This document shows, piece after piece, positions 16,918 through 25,122 of a DNA stretch of 64,000 nucleotides. Numbering within the stretch: the first letter of the stretch is position 1; each line of letters begins with the position of its first letter. A program made the position numbers and the translations under genes. Below the pieces are notes generated by a model that was given only the letters and a program-made list of their open reading frames with translations, was not told the DNA's origin and ran no database searches. The DNA is from Candidatus Eiseniibacteriota bacterium (GTDB lineage: Bacteria > Eisenbacteria > RBG-16-71-46): positions 1-64,000 of the forward strand of contig JANYBS010000114.1 of assembly GCA_025360715.1 (NCBI GenBank), written 5' to 3'.

Positions 16918-19900
16918 TGTCGCAGACGCCCTCGAAACCGCCCGCGCCGCCGGCCGGTCCGCCTCCTGGGGATCCGCCCGGGCCGGACCCTGCGCGCGAG
17001 CGCGAAGGCGCGGGGGGACACGAACACCACGGCGTGGTCGAGGCGATCCGCGAGGAGATCGAGGAGGTCGTCGAGCACGTCCCGCAGCCCGTGCGCTGGA
17101 CGGTCGGCAAGCTGATCCGGGTCGCGTTGCTCTCGCTGGCGGGATTGGTCGTGCTCGCGATCGTGAGCACGGTCCTGTATCTGGGCAACCGCACCCAACT
17201 CGTCGCGAATGAGCTGGCGCTCATCCTGAACCAGACGCTCGCGCAGCGCAGTGACGTGGTGCTGCAGTTGCGCGATATCAAGGGCAATCCGTTCACGGGC
17301 TTCCGCATCCTGCAGCCGCGTGTGCGATACCGCGACGATTCCGGCACGCTGCTGGAAGCCGACGAGATGCGAATCCAATATTCGGCGATCGGGCTCCTGC
17401 GCGGCGACTCGCAGCCCATCGACGTCACGATCGAGAGACCCATCGTGCACTTCGACCGCGGTCGGAAGGGAGCCTGGCGCGTGCCGGTATGGCATGGCAC
17501 CGAGAAGCATGGCGGCGGCAAGGCGCGCACGCTCACGTTCGCCCTGCACCTTCGCAAGGCGCAGCTTTCGGCGCCGGGTCCGCTGGGCGAGGTTCGCGAC
17601 ATCGACCTGGACCTGGACGGCGCCACGGGAGATGAGACGCGCGTGAACCTGCGGCGCATGAAGTGGAGCGAGGGGCCGTGGCATAGCCGCCTTGATCAGC
17701 TGGGCGCGGAGTTCCGCGCCGATGCGGACAGCGTGCGCTTCCGGATCAGCGACCTGCGCACCGGTGATGTGACGCTGCGCGCGGTGGGATCCTGGAAGAA
17801 GGGCACGGCGCTCAAGCGCGTGCACGCCGAGATCGATCGCGTGAGGTGGGGCTGGCTCGCCGAGGTTTTCGACAATGGCTCGTTCGATGTCGATGGCGAA
17901 GGTGCCGCGATCGTCGATGCTGTCGGAGACCAACGCTGGAAGGGCAGCTTCGACGCGCATCTCACGTGGGACAGTCTCGCAGTCAAGGGCACGGGGCTCG
18001 TGGGCTGGGACGGCAAAAGCCTGTCGGTGGATTCGCTCTCGGGCCGCTCGCCGGCCGGCGATCTGGACGGCATGCTGCGTTGGTCCAAACTCGGCTGGGA
18101 GATCGGCGGCAAGGCCCGTCACGCGAATCCGGCATTCTGGTCGGCGCTGCGTTTGGAGGGCTGGCCGGCAGGCGACCTGAACGGCGACTTCCGCTATGCC
18201 GTCGACACGCGGCTCAAGGACAAGGCCACCTCGTTCCTGTTGGCGCATCTGCTCGCATCGCAGTGGACCGGCTGGAATGTGGACTCAGCGCAGGTGCGCG
18301 TGGATTTTCCCGCACAGGCCGCGGATTCGTTCTCGGTCCTGGGCTGGCGCCGCGGTGGCACGTTCACTTTGCATGCGCTCACCGGCGCGAACGGCTGGGC
18401 GGGGCCTTACACGCTCGATCAGTTCCCGCTCGAGGAATGGCCGGATGGCCGCGCGAGCGGGCTCACCGGTGTGCTCACGCATGGCGAAGGACGCGTGGAG
18501 GACCGCAAGGGCGTGCTGCTCGTGAGCGGCACACTCGACGGTGCGCGTACGGATTGGAGCGCCGCGCATTTCGCGCGCTGGCACCTGGACGGCATCCAAG
18601 GGCAGTTGCTGCCCAAGCCCGATCTGATCGCACGCGCCCAGACGCATGATGGGTCCTTCGTGGGCGTGCACCTGGATAGCGCGCAGGCGCAGCTTCATCT
18701 GGGCGACCAGCGCGTGGCGTTCGCGCCTTTACGCGCGGCCGCCGGCGACACCGTGTTCGTCATGACGGGGCACGCGGACTGGAGCGGCAACCATTGGAGT
18801 ATGGAAATGGATACGGCCAGCGCCACGAGCCGGCAGTTCGCATGGACCGCCGAGCCGCCCATGCGCATCTCGGGCGATGAGCAAGGCACGGTGTTCGACC
18901 GCGTGAGCCTTCACGACCAGCAGGCGCGCCTGGATGTGCGTGGACGCTGGGCGTCGCCCAAGGGTTTCTACGATGTGGCACTCGAAGGCCACGATCTGGA
19001 TCTGGGCCGCATGGGCATGCCGCTCGAATGGGGTCTCGGCGGCACAGGCGACGCCCGTCTGGTGGTGAATGGCCGCGCGGGCGACCCGCGCTGGATGTTC
19101 GAGGGTCGCGCGAGCCGGCCGGAATGGGACCATCATGGCTGTGACTCGCTGGCGATCTCGCTTGCCGGCCAGCCCGCTCGCCTCGACGTGAAGGACCTTC
19201 TCTACGTGCTCGACACGGGCACCGCGCGCTTGGCCGGCGAGGTGGACCGTACCGCGCACGCGTGGCCCGATTCGCTCTCGGCCACGGCGGTGATCCGCTG
19301 GCTGAGCGATGCCGGGCATTGGCAGGGCGATCTGGCGATCCATCACCTGGCCATCGACCGGTTCGGAGCGATGGCGCCCCAAGCGGAAGGGTGGCGCGGC
19401 GAGCTCGAGGGCAAGCTCACCATCGCGGGCCGTCCGCAGGAGCCGGAGTTGGACCTCACCTTGCGCGCCGACGACCTGTCATGGCGGGACTACCGTGCGC
19501 AGCGCATCGAGACGCAAGCCCGGTACCGAGGCGGCGTGCTTGCGATCCCGGAGACGCGCGTGACGATGCAGAACGTGGTCAGCACGCTTTCGGGGGAGAT
19601 GCCGTTGGAACTGGCGCTGGGCCGCACGCCAGTGGTTCCGGATGCGCCCATGCACGGTCGCATCCAGGCGCCCAAGGGCGATCTGCAACTGCTGCCGTTG
19701 CTCGTCCCGCAGATCCAGGCCGCGCACGGGCGCTTCGACCTGGACGCTACGCTCGGCGGCACCACGCGCCATCCGCAACTCACGGGCACCGGTCATATCC
19801 GTGACGGTTCGCTGCGTCCCGCGGGCCGCGAGGAGGTGCTCGACAAGGTCTACGCTGACATGCACTTCGATGAAGCGCGCATCACGCTCGATTCGCTCAC

Positions 19901-21056
19901 CGCCGTTCAGGGCCGCACCGGGCGCGTGAATGCGAGTGGTGTGGTGCGGCTGACCGGGCTCGCGCTGAAGGATTACCTCTTCGACCTGCGCATGCGCGAC
20001 TTCGCGGCCACGCAGCAGGGGCTCTATGCCATGTTGTTCGATGGGGATTTCAAGGTGGCCGATGGCCCGCGCGTGAATGGCGAGCGGCTACCTCAAGTCT
20101 CGGGCGACGTGCGGCTCAAGCGGGGCGTCGTGGAGTTCGACTTCGCGAACCAGACCGAGGTGGAGAAGCGCGCCGCGACGACCGAGCCGCTGTTCTGGAC
20201 GTATAAGGTGCACATGGCCGCGTCGAACAACCTGCGCTGGCGGCCGCCGGACGGTGAGATCGAATTCGATGCCGATCTGGACCTGGAACAGACCCCGGAC
20301 TCGCTGCTCATCTATGGCGAGATGCACGCGGTCAAGGGCACGTATTTCTTCCTGAGCAACCGCTTCAAGGTGACTCAGGCGGATCTCACGTTCGACAACC
20401 AGAAGGGCGTCGATCCCGACCTGGCGATCACCGCCGAGACGACGCTGCGCCCCAACCTGCCGCGCGGGGCGACCGCCTCTGTCACCGGTGCGACCGACAA
20501 CGCCACCACCGAGACCATCTATGCGAGGATCTCGGGACGTTCGAGCCAGCCCGTCATCGAACTGACGAGCGCCAGCGGCTGGGACCAACCCGAGATCATC
20601 GCCGAGTTGACACTCGGACGGTTCACCGGGGCGACCGGCAATTTCTCCGCCACGGACCCTGCCGAGAACTACCTGACCCGCCAGTTGAGCGCGCAGCTCT
20701 CGCGCGACCTGTCCAAGGTCTTCAATGACGCCATCAACCAATGGGAGGTGCAGCGCGAGCAAGGTTCGCTGCTGCGCGGCGACGGCAGTGTCTACCTGCG
20801 CGTGGGCGGCGACGTCACGCCGCAGATCTCGTGGAGCCTGAGCCAGCGCCTGCCGGGTCTGGACCGGCCGTATTCGACCACTACGACCACGAACACGAAT
20901 ACGCTCTTCGAGCGCGACGTGGAGCTGGAGTACCGCATCAATCGCTTCATCTATGTGACGACCGGGCTTGCCCAGCGCCGGCTGCTCACCGGGACCGCGC
21001 AGGCCCAGACCGCTCCAGACTTCAACGTGAACCTGAAGGCCCGGTGGGAATACTGA
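16917..21056 (+). CDS. tamB: Translocation and assembly module protein TamB
   Basis: TamB is a long periplasmic beta-helical protein anchored in the inner membrane, partnering an Omp85 protein and implicated in barrel assembly and phospholipid transport. The 1379-aa product has a Pro-rich cytoplasmic head (6-27), one TM helix at about 68-88, a repetitive beta-rich body, and the C-terminal DUF490 region (TRQLSAQLSRDLSKVF... ending in NLKARWEY). ATG 16917 overlaps the tamA stop as TGATG. The adjacent barrel gene strongly supports a Tam-type pair. Confidence 0.9.
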   Translation: MSQTPSKPPAPPAGPPPGDPPGPDPAREREGAGGHEHHGVVEAIREEIEEVVEHVPQPVRWTVGKLIRVALLSLAGLVVLAIVSTVLYLGNRTQLVANELALILNQTLAQRSDVVLQLRDIKGNPFTGFRILQPRVRYRDDSGTLLEADEMRIQYSAIGLLRGDSQPIDVTIERPIVHFDRGRKGAWRVPVWHGTEKHGGGKARTLTFALHLRKAQLSAPGPLGEVRDIDLDLDGATGDETRVNLRRMKWSEGPWHSRLDQLGAEFRADADSVRFRISDLRTGDVTLRAVGSWKKGTALKRVHAEIDRVRWGWLAEVFDNGSFDVDGEGAAIVDAVGDQRWKGSFDAHLTWDSLAVKGTGLVGWDGKSLSVDSLSGRSPAGDLDGMLRWSKLGWEIGGKARHANPAFWSALRLEGWPAGDLNGDFRYAVDTRLKDKATSFLLAHLLASQWTGWNVDSAQVRVDFPAQAADSFSVLGWRRGGTFTLHALTGANGWAGPYTLDQFPLEEWPDGRASGLTGVLTHGEGRVEDRKGVLLVSGTLDGARTDWSAAHFARWHLDGIQGQLLPKPDLIARAQTHDGSFVGVHLDSAQAQLHLGDQRVAFAPLRAAAGDTVFVMTGHADWSGNHWSMEMDTASATSRQFAWTAEPPMRISGDEQGTVFDRVSLHDQQARLDVRGRWASPKGFYDVALEGHDLDLGRMGMPLEWGLGGTGDARLVVNGRAGDPRWMFEGRASRPEWDHHGCDSLAISLAGQPARLDVKDLLYVLDTGTARLAGEVDRTAHAWPDSLSATAVIRWLSDAGHWQGDLAIHHLAIDRFGAMAPQAEGWRGELEGKLTIAGRPQEPELDLTLRADDLSWRDYRAQRIETQARYRGGVLAIPETRVTMQNVVSTLSGEMPLELALGRTPVVPDAPMHGRIQAPKGDLQLLPLLVPQIQAAHGRFDLDATLGGTTRHPQLTGTGHIRDGSLRPAGREEVLDKVYADMHFDEARITLDSLTAVQGRTGRVNASGVVRLTGLALKDYLFDLRMRDFAATQQGLYAMLFDGDFKVADGPRVNGERLPQVSGDVRLKRGVVEFDFANQTEVEKRAATTEPLFWTYKVHMAASNNLRWRPPDGEIEFDADLDLEQTPDSLLIYGEMHAVKGTYFFLSNRFKVTQADLTFDNQKGVDPDLAITAETTLRPNLPRGATASVTGATDNATTETIYARISGRSSQPVIELTSASGWDQPEIIAELTLGRFTGATGNFSATDPAENYLTRQLSAQLSRDLSKVFNDAINQWEVQREQGSLLRGDGSVYLRVGGDVTPQISWSLSQRLPGLDRPYSTTTTTNTNTLFERDVELEYRINRFIYVTTGLAQRRLLTGTAQAQTAPDFNVNLKARWEY

Positions 21057-21092
21057 ACCCTTTCGGCTGGGAAGAACCCGGGCTGGCAACTT

Positions 21093-21124
21093 CTGACGCG
21101 CCCGGAACGTCTGGCGCTTGTCAG
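21093..21124 (+). terminator. Weak hairpin after tamB
   Basis: CTGACGCGCC (21093-21102) pairs with GGCGC-TT-GTCAG (21113-21124), ten pairs with a two-base bulge, 36 bases after the tamB stop. No T-run follows, so termination would be inefficient or factor-assisted. Confidence 0.3.
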
Positions 21125-21145
21125 GTGTAGTAGTGTCCTCAGGGA

Positions 21146-21163
21146 GCGCTCCGGCCGGAGCGC
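21146..21163 (+). promoter_or_regulatory. Perfect 18-bp palindrome upstream of the propeller-barrel gene
   Basis: GCGCTCCGGCCGGAGCGC is a perfect palindrome with no spacer, 26 bases upstream of ATG 21189. The lack of a loop is more like a dimeric-regulator operator than an RNA hairpin. No regulator can be named. Confidence 0.4.
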
Positions 21164-21188
21164 GCGACCGGGTTCGAAAGGGAGACGG

Positions 21189-24100
21189 ATGAGAGCACGT
21201 GGTGGGGTGGGCGCACTGCTCGTCGCGGTGCTGGTCACGGCTTGGTCGTGGATCGCCGCGAGTCCTGCGAACGCGCAGTATTTCGGGCAAAACAAAGTCC
21301 AGTACGAGATGTACGACTGGCACTCGATCTCATCGGATCACTTCGAGGTGTATTACTACCCAGGGTCCGACAGCCTGGCGATGCGCACACTCGATCTGGC
21401 CGAGAAGACCAACGTCATCTTCTCGAAGCGCCTGGGCCATCAGCTGACCAAGCGTATCCCGATCATCCTGTACTCGTCGCACAACGACTTCTCACAGACG
21501 AACGTCACTCCCGAGCTGATCGATGGATCCACGGGCGGCTTCACCGAGGTGCTGCGCGATCGGGTCGTGGTGCCGTTCACGGGATCCTACGAGGACTTCC
21601 GCCACGTCCTGGTGCACGAACTCACGCACGCGTTCCAGTTCGACATCCTCTACAACAACACCGGCGTTTCGCTGCTTTCGGGCCAGGGATTCTTCCAGAT
21701 GCCGCTGTGGTTCGCCGAGGGCATGGCCGAGCAGTTCTCGCTCGGTATGGAGCCGAACGCCGAGATGTTCTGCCGCGACGGCACGCTCAACGGCTACCTG
21801 CCGCCGCTCCAGTACGCCGGCGGCTATCTGGTCTACAAGATGGGCCAGTCGGCGATCGGTTACCTGATCGACCGCTATGGGGAGGAGCGCTTCCGTGACG
21901 TGCTCAAGCGCTCGCGGCAGATGCGCAATTTCGACCGGGCCTTCGAGCGCACGTACAACATGCCGGTCAACAGGTTCGACGTGCAGTGGCATGAGTACCT
22001 GCGTAAGCGCTATTGGCCGCAGATCGCCACGCGCGAACAGCCCGACCAGTTCGGCAAGCGCCTCACGGACCATCGCCGCGACCAGAGCAATCTCAATATC
22101 GCGCCCAGCGTCTCGCCGCAGGGCGATCGCATCGCGTACTTCAGCGACCGCAAGCAGTACTCCGACGTCTATTTGATGTCGGCGTTCGACGGCCGCGTCA
22201 TCCGCCGCGTGATCCGCGGCGAGCGCAACCGCGCGTTCGAGGCCCTGCCGCTGCTGCGAGGCGGCATCACGTGGTCGGCCGACGGCGAGCGCATGGCGCT
22301 CACCGCCAAGAGCGCGGGCCGTGACCGGCTGTACATCGTCGATTCCCGCCGCGGCGACATCCTGCACCGCTTCGACCTGCCGTGTGACGAACTCACGTAT
22401 CCGGCGTGGTCGCCGCAGGGCGACTCCATCGTCGTCGGCGGCATCAAGAACGGCCGCTCCGACCTTTATCTGGTCGACGCCAAGAGCGGTGCGGTGACGC
22501 GACTCACAGACGATACCTGGGACGAGAAAGAGCCCGCTTGGTCGCCTGACGGCAAGCGCATCGTCTTCGCCTCCGACCGTCTGGCTCCCGTCGTGCTGCA
22601 GGCGACGCCGCCCAAGGCGGGCTTTGGGCGCTACGGACTGTTCGAGATGGAGCTGGCCACCCGCAACGTGACCAAGCTGCTCGATACCTCGGGCGATGAT
22701 CATTCGCCCGTGTGGGCGCCCGACGGCCGGCGTGTCGCGTTCATCTCGGATCGCGGCGGCGCGTCGAACATCTTCCTCTTCGATCCCGCGGACCGCACCG
22801 TCACCCAACTCACCGACGTGCTCGGCGGTATCCTGAGCCTGTCGTGGTCGTCGAAGAACGACCGTCTTGTGTTCGCGGCCTTCAACCGCGCGGGCTGGGA
22901 CATCTTCGCCGTGCAGGAACCGCTCTCGCTCGATCCCGTCCTGCAGCGCTTGCGCCGCAAGACCCCTCTGGCGGTGCTGCAACTGGAGCAGGCCGGGACG
23001 CCGTCGGCGGCCGACTCGCTGGCCACGCCGCTCTACGGCGTCTCGCCGCTCGGCGCGCTGGCGTCCAGTTGGCCGGATTCCGCGAGCGCTCCCGATACCT
23101 CGCTGGTCGCAGGGCGCCAGCGGCCCGATGGCCCGCGCTCGCCGCTACCCGCGGTGGCGGCCGAGCCGCCCGCATGGAACTCCGGCGGACCTTCCAGCTT
23201 TGGTGGCCAACCGATGTTGCCGCTGCCGCCCGCGCCGGATTCCTCCAAGGCGATACCGATCAAGACCCCGCTCGTGGAGCACGGCGGTCCCTTCGCACTC
23301 TCCGACAGTGTGCTCGCGCAGCGCCCGGCGCCGTACCGCTGGCGCTTCGGTGCGGAATCGGCGAACGGCGGATTCCTCGCGGCTTCCGGATTCGGTTTCG
23401 TGGGCAGTACGCAGTTGCTCTTCAGCGACTTCCTGGGCGATCGCAGCCTGTACGTGGCCGCCGACGTGATGCCACAGGCGCTGGAAGAGACGAACGCGCT
23501 TGCGATCTACAGTTACCTTCCGCGTCGCTGGGACTGGCAGGGCGGATTCTTCCATTTCAAGAACTACTACCAATCGCGCGTCACCACGCTGGGCGAGCAG
23601 TTGAGTAGCGCGCAGGTGTTCTCGGAGCGCAGTTTCGGCGCCCTGGGCGGGGTGAGCTATCCGTTCGACCGTTTCCGTCGCGCGGATCTGCAGTTCACGC
23701 AGATGTTCGTGGAGCGCACGTTCTACGGTCAGAATCCGGACGGGACCTATTACCGCAATGGTAAGCAGTACCGCTCGGTCACTTCACCGTCGCTATCGCT
23801 CGTGGGCGACAACGCGCTCTTCGGTTACTACGGCCCGGTCAACGGTTCGCGCTACAATCTGACTTACAGCCCGTCGTTCGCGTTGTTCTCGAATGCGCTG
23901 GCGTACCAGACAGTCACATTCGACTATCGCCGCTACTGGGATCTCACCAACGGCTACACGTTCGCGTTCCGCACGCTCGATGGTGTGAGCGGTGGCCGCG
24001 ATCCGCAGGGCTTCCGCGTGGGCGGGTTCTCGACGCTGCGCGGCTTCCGGGATTTCGACATCATCGGTTCGCGTATGGCGATCTACAACGTGGAGTTGCG

Positions 24101-24392
24101 CTTCCCGTTCATCCAGCAACTGGGCTTGGTGGGGCCGCTGCCGCTGGGCGACTTCAACTTGAAGGGCGCGATCTTCAGCGATGGCGGCGTGGTCTGGAAC
24201 AAGGGCGACAAGCTGCAACTCACGAGCGTCGACGCCCGCGGCCGGCATCTGGAGAGCCCATACCTGAGCTTCGGCACGGGCATCCGCAGCTTCTTCCTGT
24301 TCGCCCTCGTGAAGCTTGACGTGGCCTGGCACACGAACCTTCGCGACACGAGCGGGCCCCGCTGGCACTTCTCGATCGGGCCGGAGTTCTAG
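21189..24392 (+). CDS. Gluzincin metalloprotease / TolB-like propeller / outer-membrane barrel protein
   Basis: A 1067-aa exported protein in three parts. A signal peptide (1-30, ending ANAQ) is followed by a zinc peptidase domain of the MA/gluzincin type: HELTH at 143-147, with WFAEG supplying a third ligand at E177. Residues ~280-590 hold TolB/PD40 beta-propeller repeats (LTYPAWSPQGDSIV, EPAWSPDGKRIVFASD, HSPVWAPDGRRVAFISD). After a Pro/Ser-rich linker (~610-710), residues ~720-1067 look like an Omp85/surface-antigen barrel with RVGGFSTLRGFRDFD and a terminal Phe. ATG 21189 has a GGGAGA Shine-Dalgarno. A cell-surface or periplasm-facing protease anchored by its own barrel is the inference; substrate unknown. 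A strong terminator follows. Confidence 0.8.
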   Translation: MRARGGVGALLVAVLVTAWSWIAASPANAQYFGQNKVQYEMYDWHSISSDHFEVYYYPGSDSLAMRTLDLAEKTNVIFSKRLGHQLTKRIPIILYSSHNDFSQTNVTPELIDGSTGGFTEVLRDRVVVPFTGSYEDFRHVLVHELTHAFQFDILYNNTGVSLLSGQGFFQMPLWFAEGMAEQFSLGMEPNAEMFCRDGTLNGYLPPLQYAGGYLVYKMGQSAIGYLIDRYGEERFRDVLKRSRQMRNFDRAFERTYNMPVNRFDVQWHEYLRKRYWPQIATREQPDQFGKRLTDHRRDQSNLNIAPSVSPQGDRIAYFSDRKQYSDVYLMSAFDGRVIRRVIRGERNRAFEALPLLRGGITWSADGERMALTAKSAGRDRLYIVDSRRGDILHRFDLPCDELTYPAWSPQGDSIVVGGIKNGRSDLYLVDAKSGAVTRLTDDTWDEKEPAWSPDGKRIVFASDRLAPVVLQATPPKAGFGRYGLFEMELATRNVTKLLDTSGDDHSPVWAPDGRRVAFISDRGGASNIFLFDPADRTVTQLTDVLGGILSLSWSSKNDRLVFAAFNRAGWDIFAVQEPLSLDPVLQRLRRKTPLAVLQLEQAGTPSAADSLATPLYGVSPLGALASSWPDSASAPDTSLVAGRQRPDGPRSPLPAVAAEPPAWNSGGPSSFGGQPMLPLPPAPDSSKAIPIKTPLVEHGGPFALSDSVLAQRPAPYRWRFGAESANGGFLAASGFGFVGSTQLLFSDFLGDRSLYVAADVMPQALEETNALAIYSYLPRRWDWQGGFFHFKNYYQSRVTTLGEQLSSAQVFSERSFGALGGVSYPFDRFRRADLQFTQMFVERTFYGQNPDGTYYRNGKQYRSVTSPSLSLVGDNALFGYYGPVNGSRYNLTYSPSFALFSNALAYQTVTFDYRRYWDLTNGYTFAFRTLDGVSGGRDPQGFRVGGFSTLRGFRDFDIIGSRMAIYNVELRFPFIQQLGLVGPLPLGDFNLKGAIFSDGGVVWNKGDKLQLTSVDARGRHLESPYLSFGTGIRSFFLFALVKLDVAWHTNLRDTSGPRWHFSIGPEF

Positions 24393-24417
24393 ACTTTCCT
24401 CCTCCCGCATCCTCATC

Positions 24418-24462
24418 ACGAAGACCCTCTGCGATACGGACGCGGAGGGTCTTCGTTGTTTG
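24418..24462 (+). terminator. Intrinsic terminator
   Basis: A 16-bp stem (24418-24433 with 24441-24456, one G-U pair) and 7-base loop ATACGGA, followed by TGTTT, 25 bases after the stop of the propeller-barrel gene. Confidence 0.8.
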
Positions 24463-24510
24463 CGTCGAGAGAGCAGCACGGCGGGCATCGCGAGTCCGCC
24501 GCGGCTCCGG

Positions 24511-24632
24511 TGTGGGGGGGCGGGACGCCTCGGCGTCGCTCGGCGGCATCGTGCCGCCTCGCTCCTCGCTACGGGCCCGCTGCGCCATCCTGGCTCCGCG
24601 AGCCCTCCGCGCCGAGGGTCCCGACCCCCACA
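24511..24632. repeat. Hairpin-forming element, left copy
   Basis: About 122 bases bounded by an inverted repeat (24511-24526 with 24618-24632, imperfect) and an inner pair CCTCGGCG/CGCCGAGG (24528-24535 with 24610-24617). The core holds the palindrome GGCGGCA-TCG-TGCCGCC. It is the reverse-oriented relative of the element at 24722-24839, with ~29/30 identical bases across the core and a shared CGCCATCCTGGCT. Looks like a dispersed REP/MITE-like repeat. Confidence 0.65.
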
Positions 24633-24721
24633 CCTGCGCCGCTCCAAGTGTGCGGGGCGCCCTGATGCGACACCGGCCCGCGCTCGATCGCATCGCCTTC
24701 CTGACGAAGCGTCGGCGGCGA

Positions 24722-24839
24722 GGGGGTCAGATGTGCGAGGCGTGAAGCGCTCTCGCAGCCAGGATGGCGGAGAGAGCGCGGAGCAAGGAGGTCGGCGGCA
24801 CGATGCCGCCGACCGACGCCGAGCTCATCTGCGCCCCCC
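24722..24839. repeat. Hairpin-forming element, right (inverted) copy
   Basis: About 118 bases bounded by GGGGTCAGATG and CATCTGCGCCCC, with the same core palindrome GGCGGCA-CGA-TGCCGCC as the left copy but on the opposite strand. The two copies face each other across ~90 bases, as in a REPIN-type doublet. No transposase lies nearby. Confidence 0.65.
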
Positions 24840-25122
24840 GCCGGCCGCCGCGGTGAACGGGCACTGGTGTTTGTGACGCCAGGCTCCAGGCGCCAGATGC
24901 GACACGACAGACGCCACAGGAGGGGGCGCATGTCCAACCCCTGACATTGCAACATGCACGCTTGCGACCGAACTGCATGTGGCGCAAGGATAGGTCGATA
25001 CAGTATCGTCGTAGGTCTCCCGGACTCCTCGTGGGGCCACTCGCGACGGGTCCACTTGCTCCATACGAATCGTCAAGGTCCGATAGCGGGATCCTGCCGG
25101 TCCACATCCTTAGGAGAGCACC

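Larger units (their letters stand above)
24393..25122. other. 730-base non-coding region before glutamine synthetase
   Basis: Contains the terminator at 24418, two inverted copies of a hairpin element (24511-24632 and 24722-24839) around an ~90-base spacer, then ~280 bases of leader before glnA. The leader holds ACATGCA/TGCATGT (24952-24958/24974-24980) and the palindrome CGATACAGTATCG (24996-25008). Open frames here are short, biased by GC content and unlike proteins. I find no convincing promoter. Confidence 0.7.

Noticed and set aside
24316-24876. 186-aa + strand open frame through the 24.4-24.9 kb spacer
   Set aside because: It runs through the terminator and the hairpin repeats, with no start signals or protein-like sequence.
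24865-24880. GG-N10-GC match to a sigma54 (-24/-12) promoter before glnN
   Set aside because: Only the GG and GC are matched; the TTGC of the -12 box is absent, so chance is more likely.
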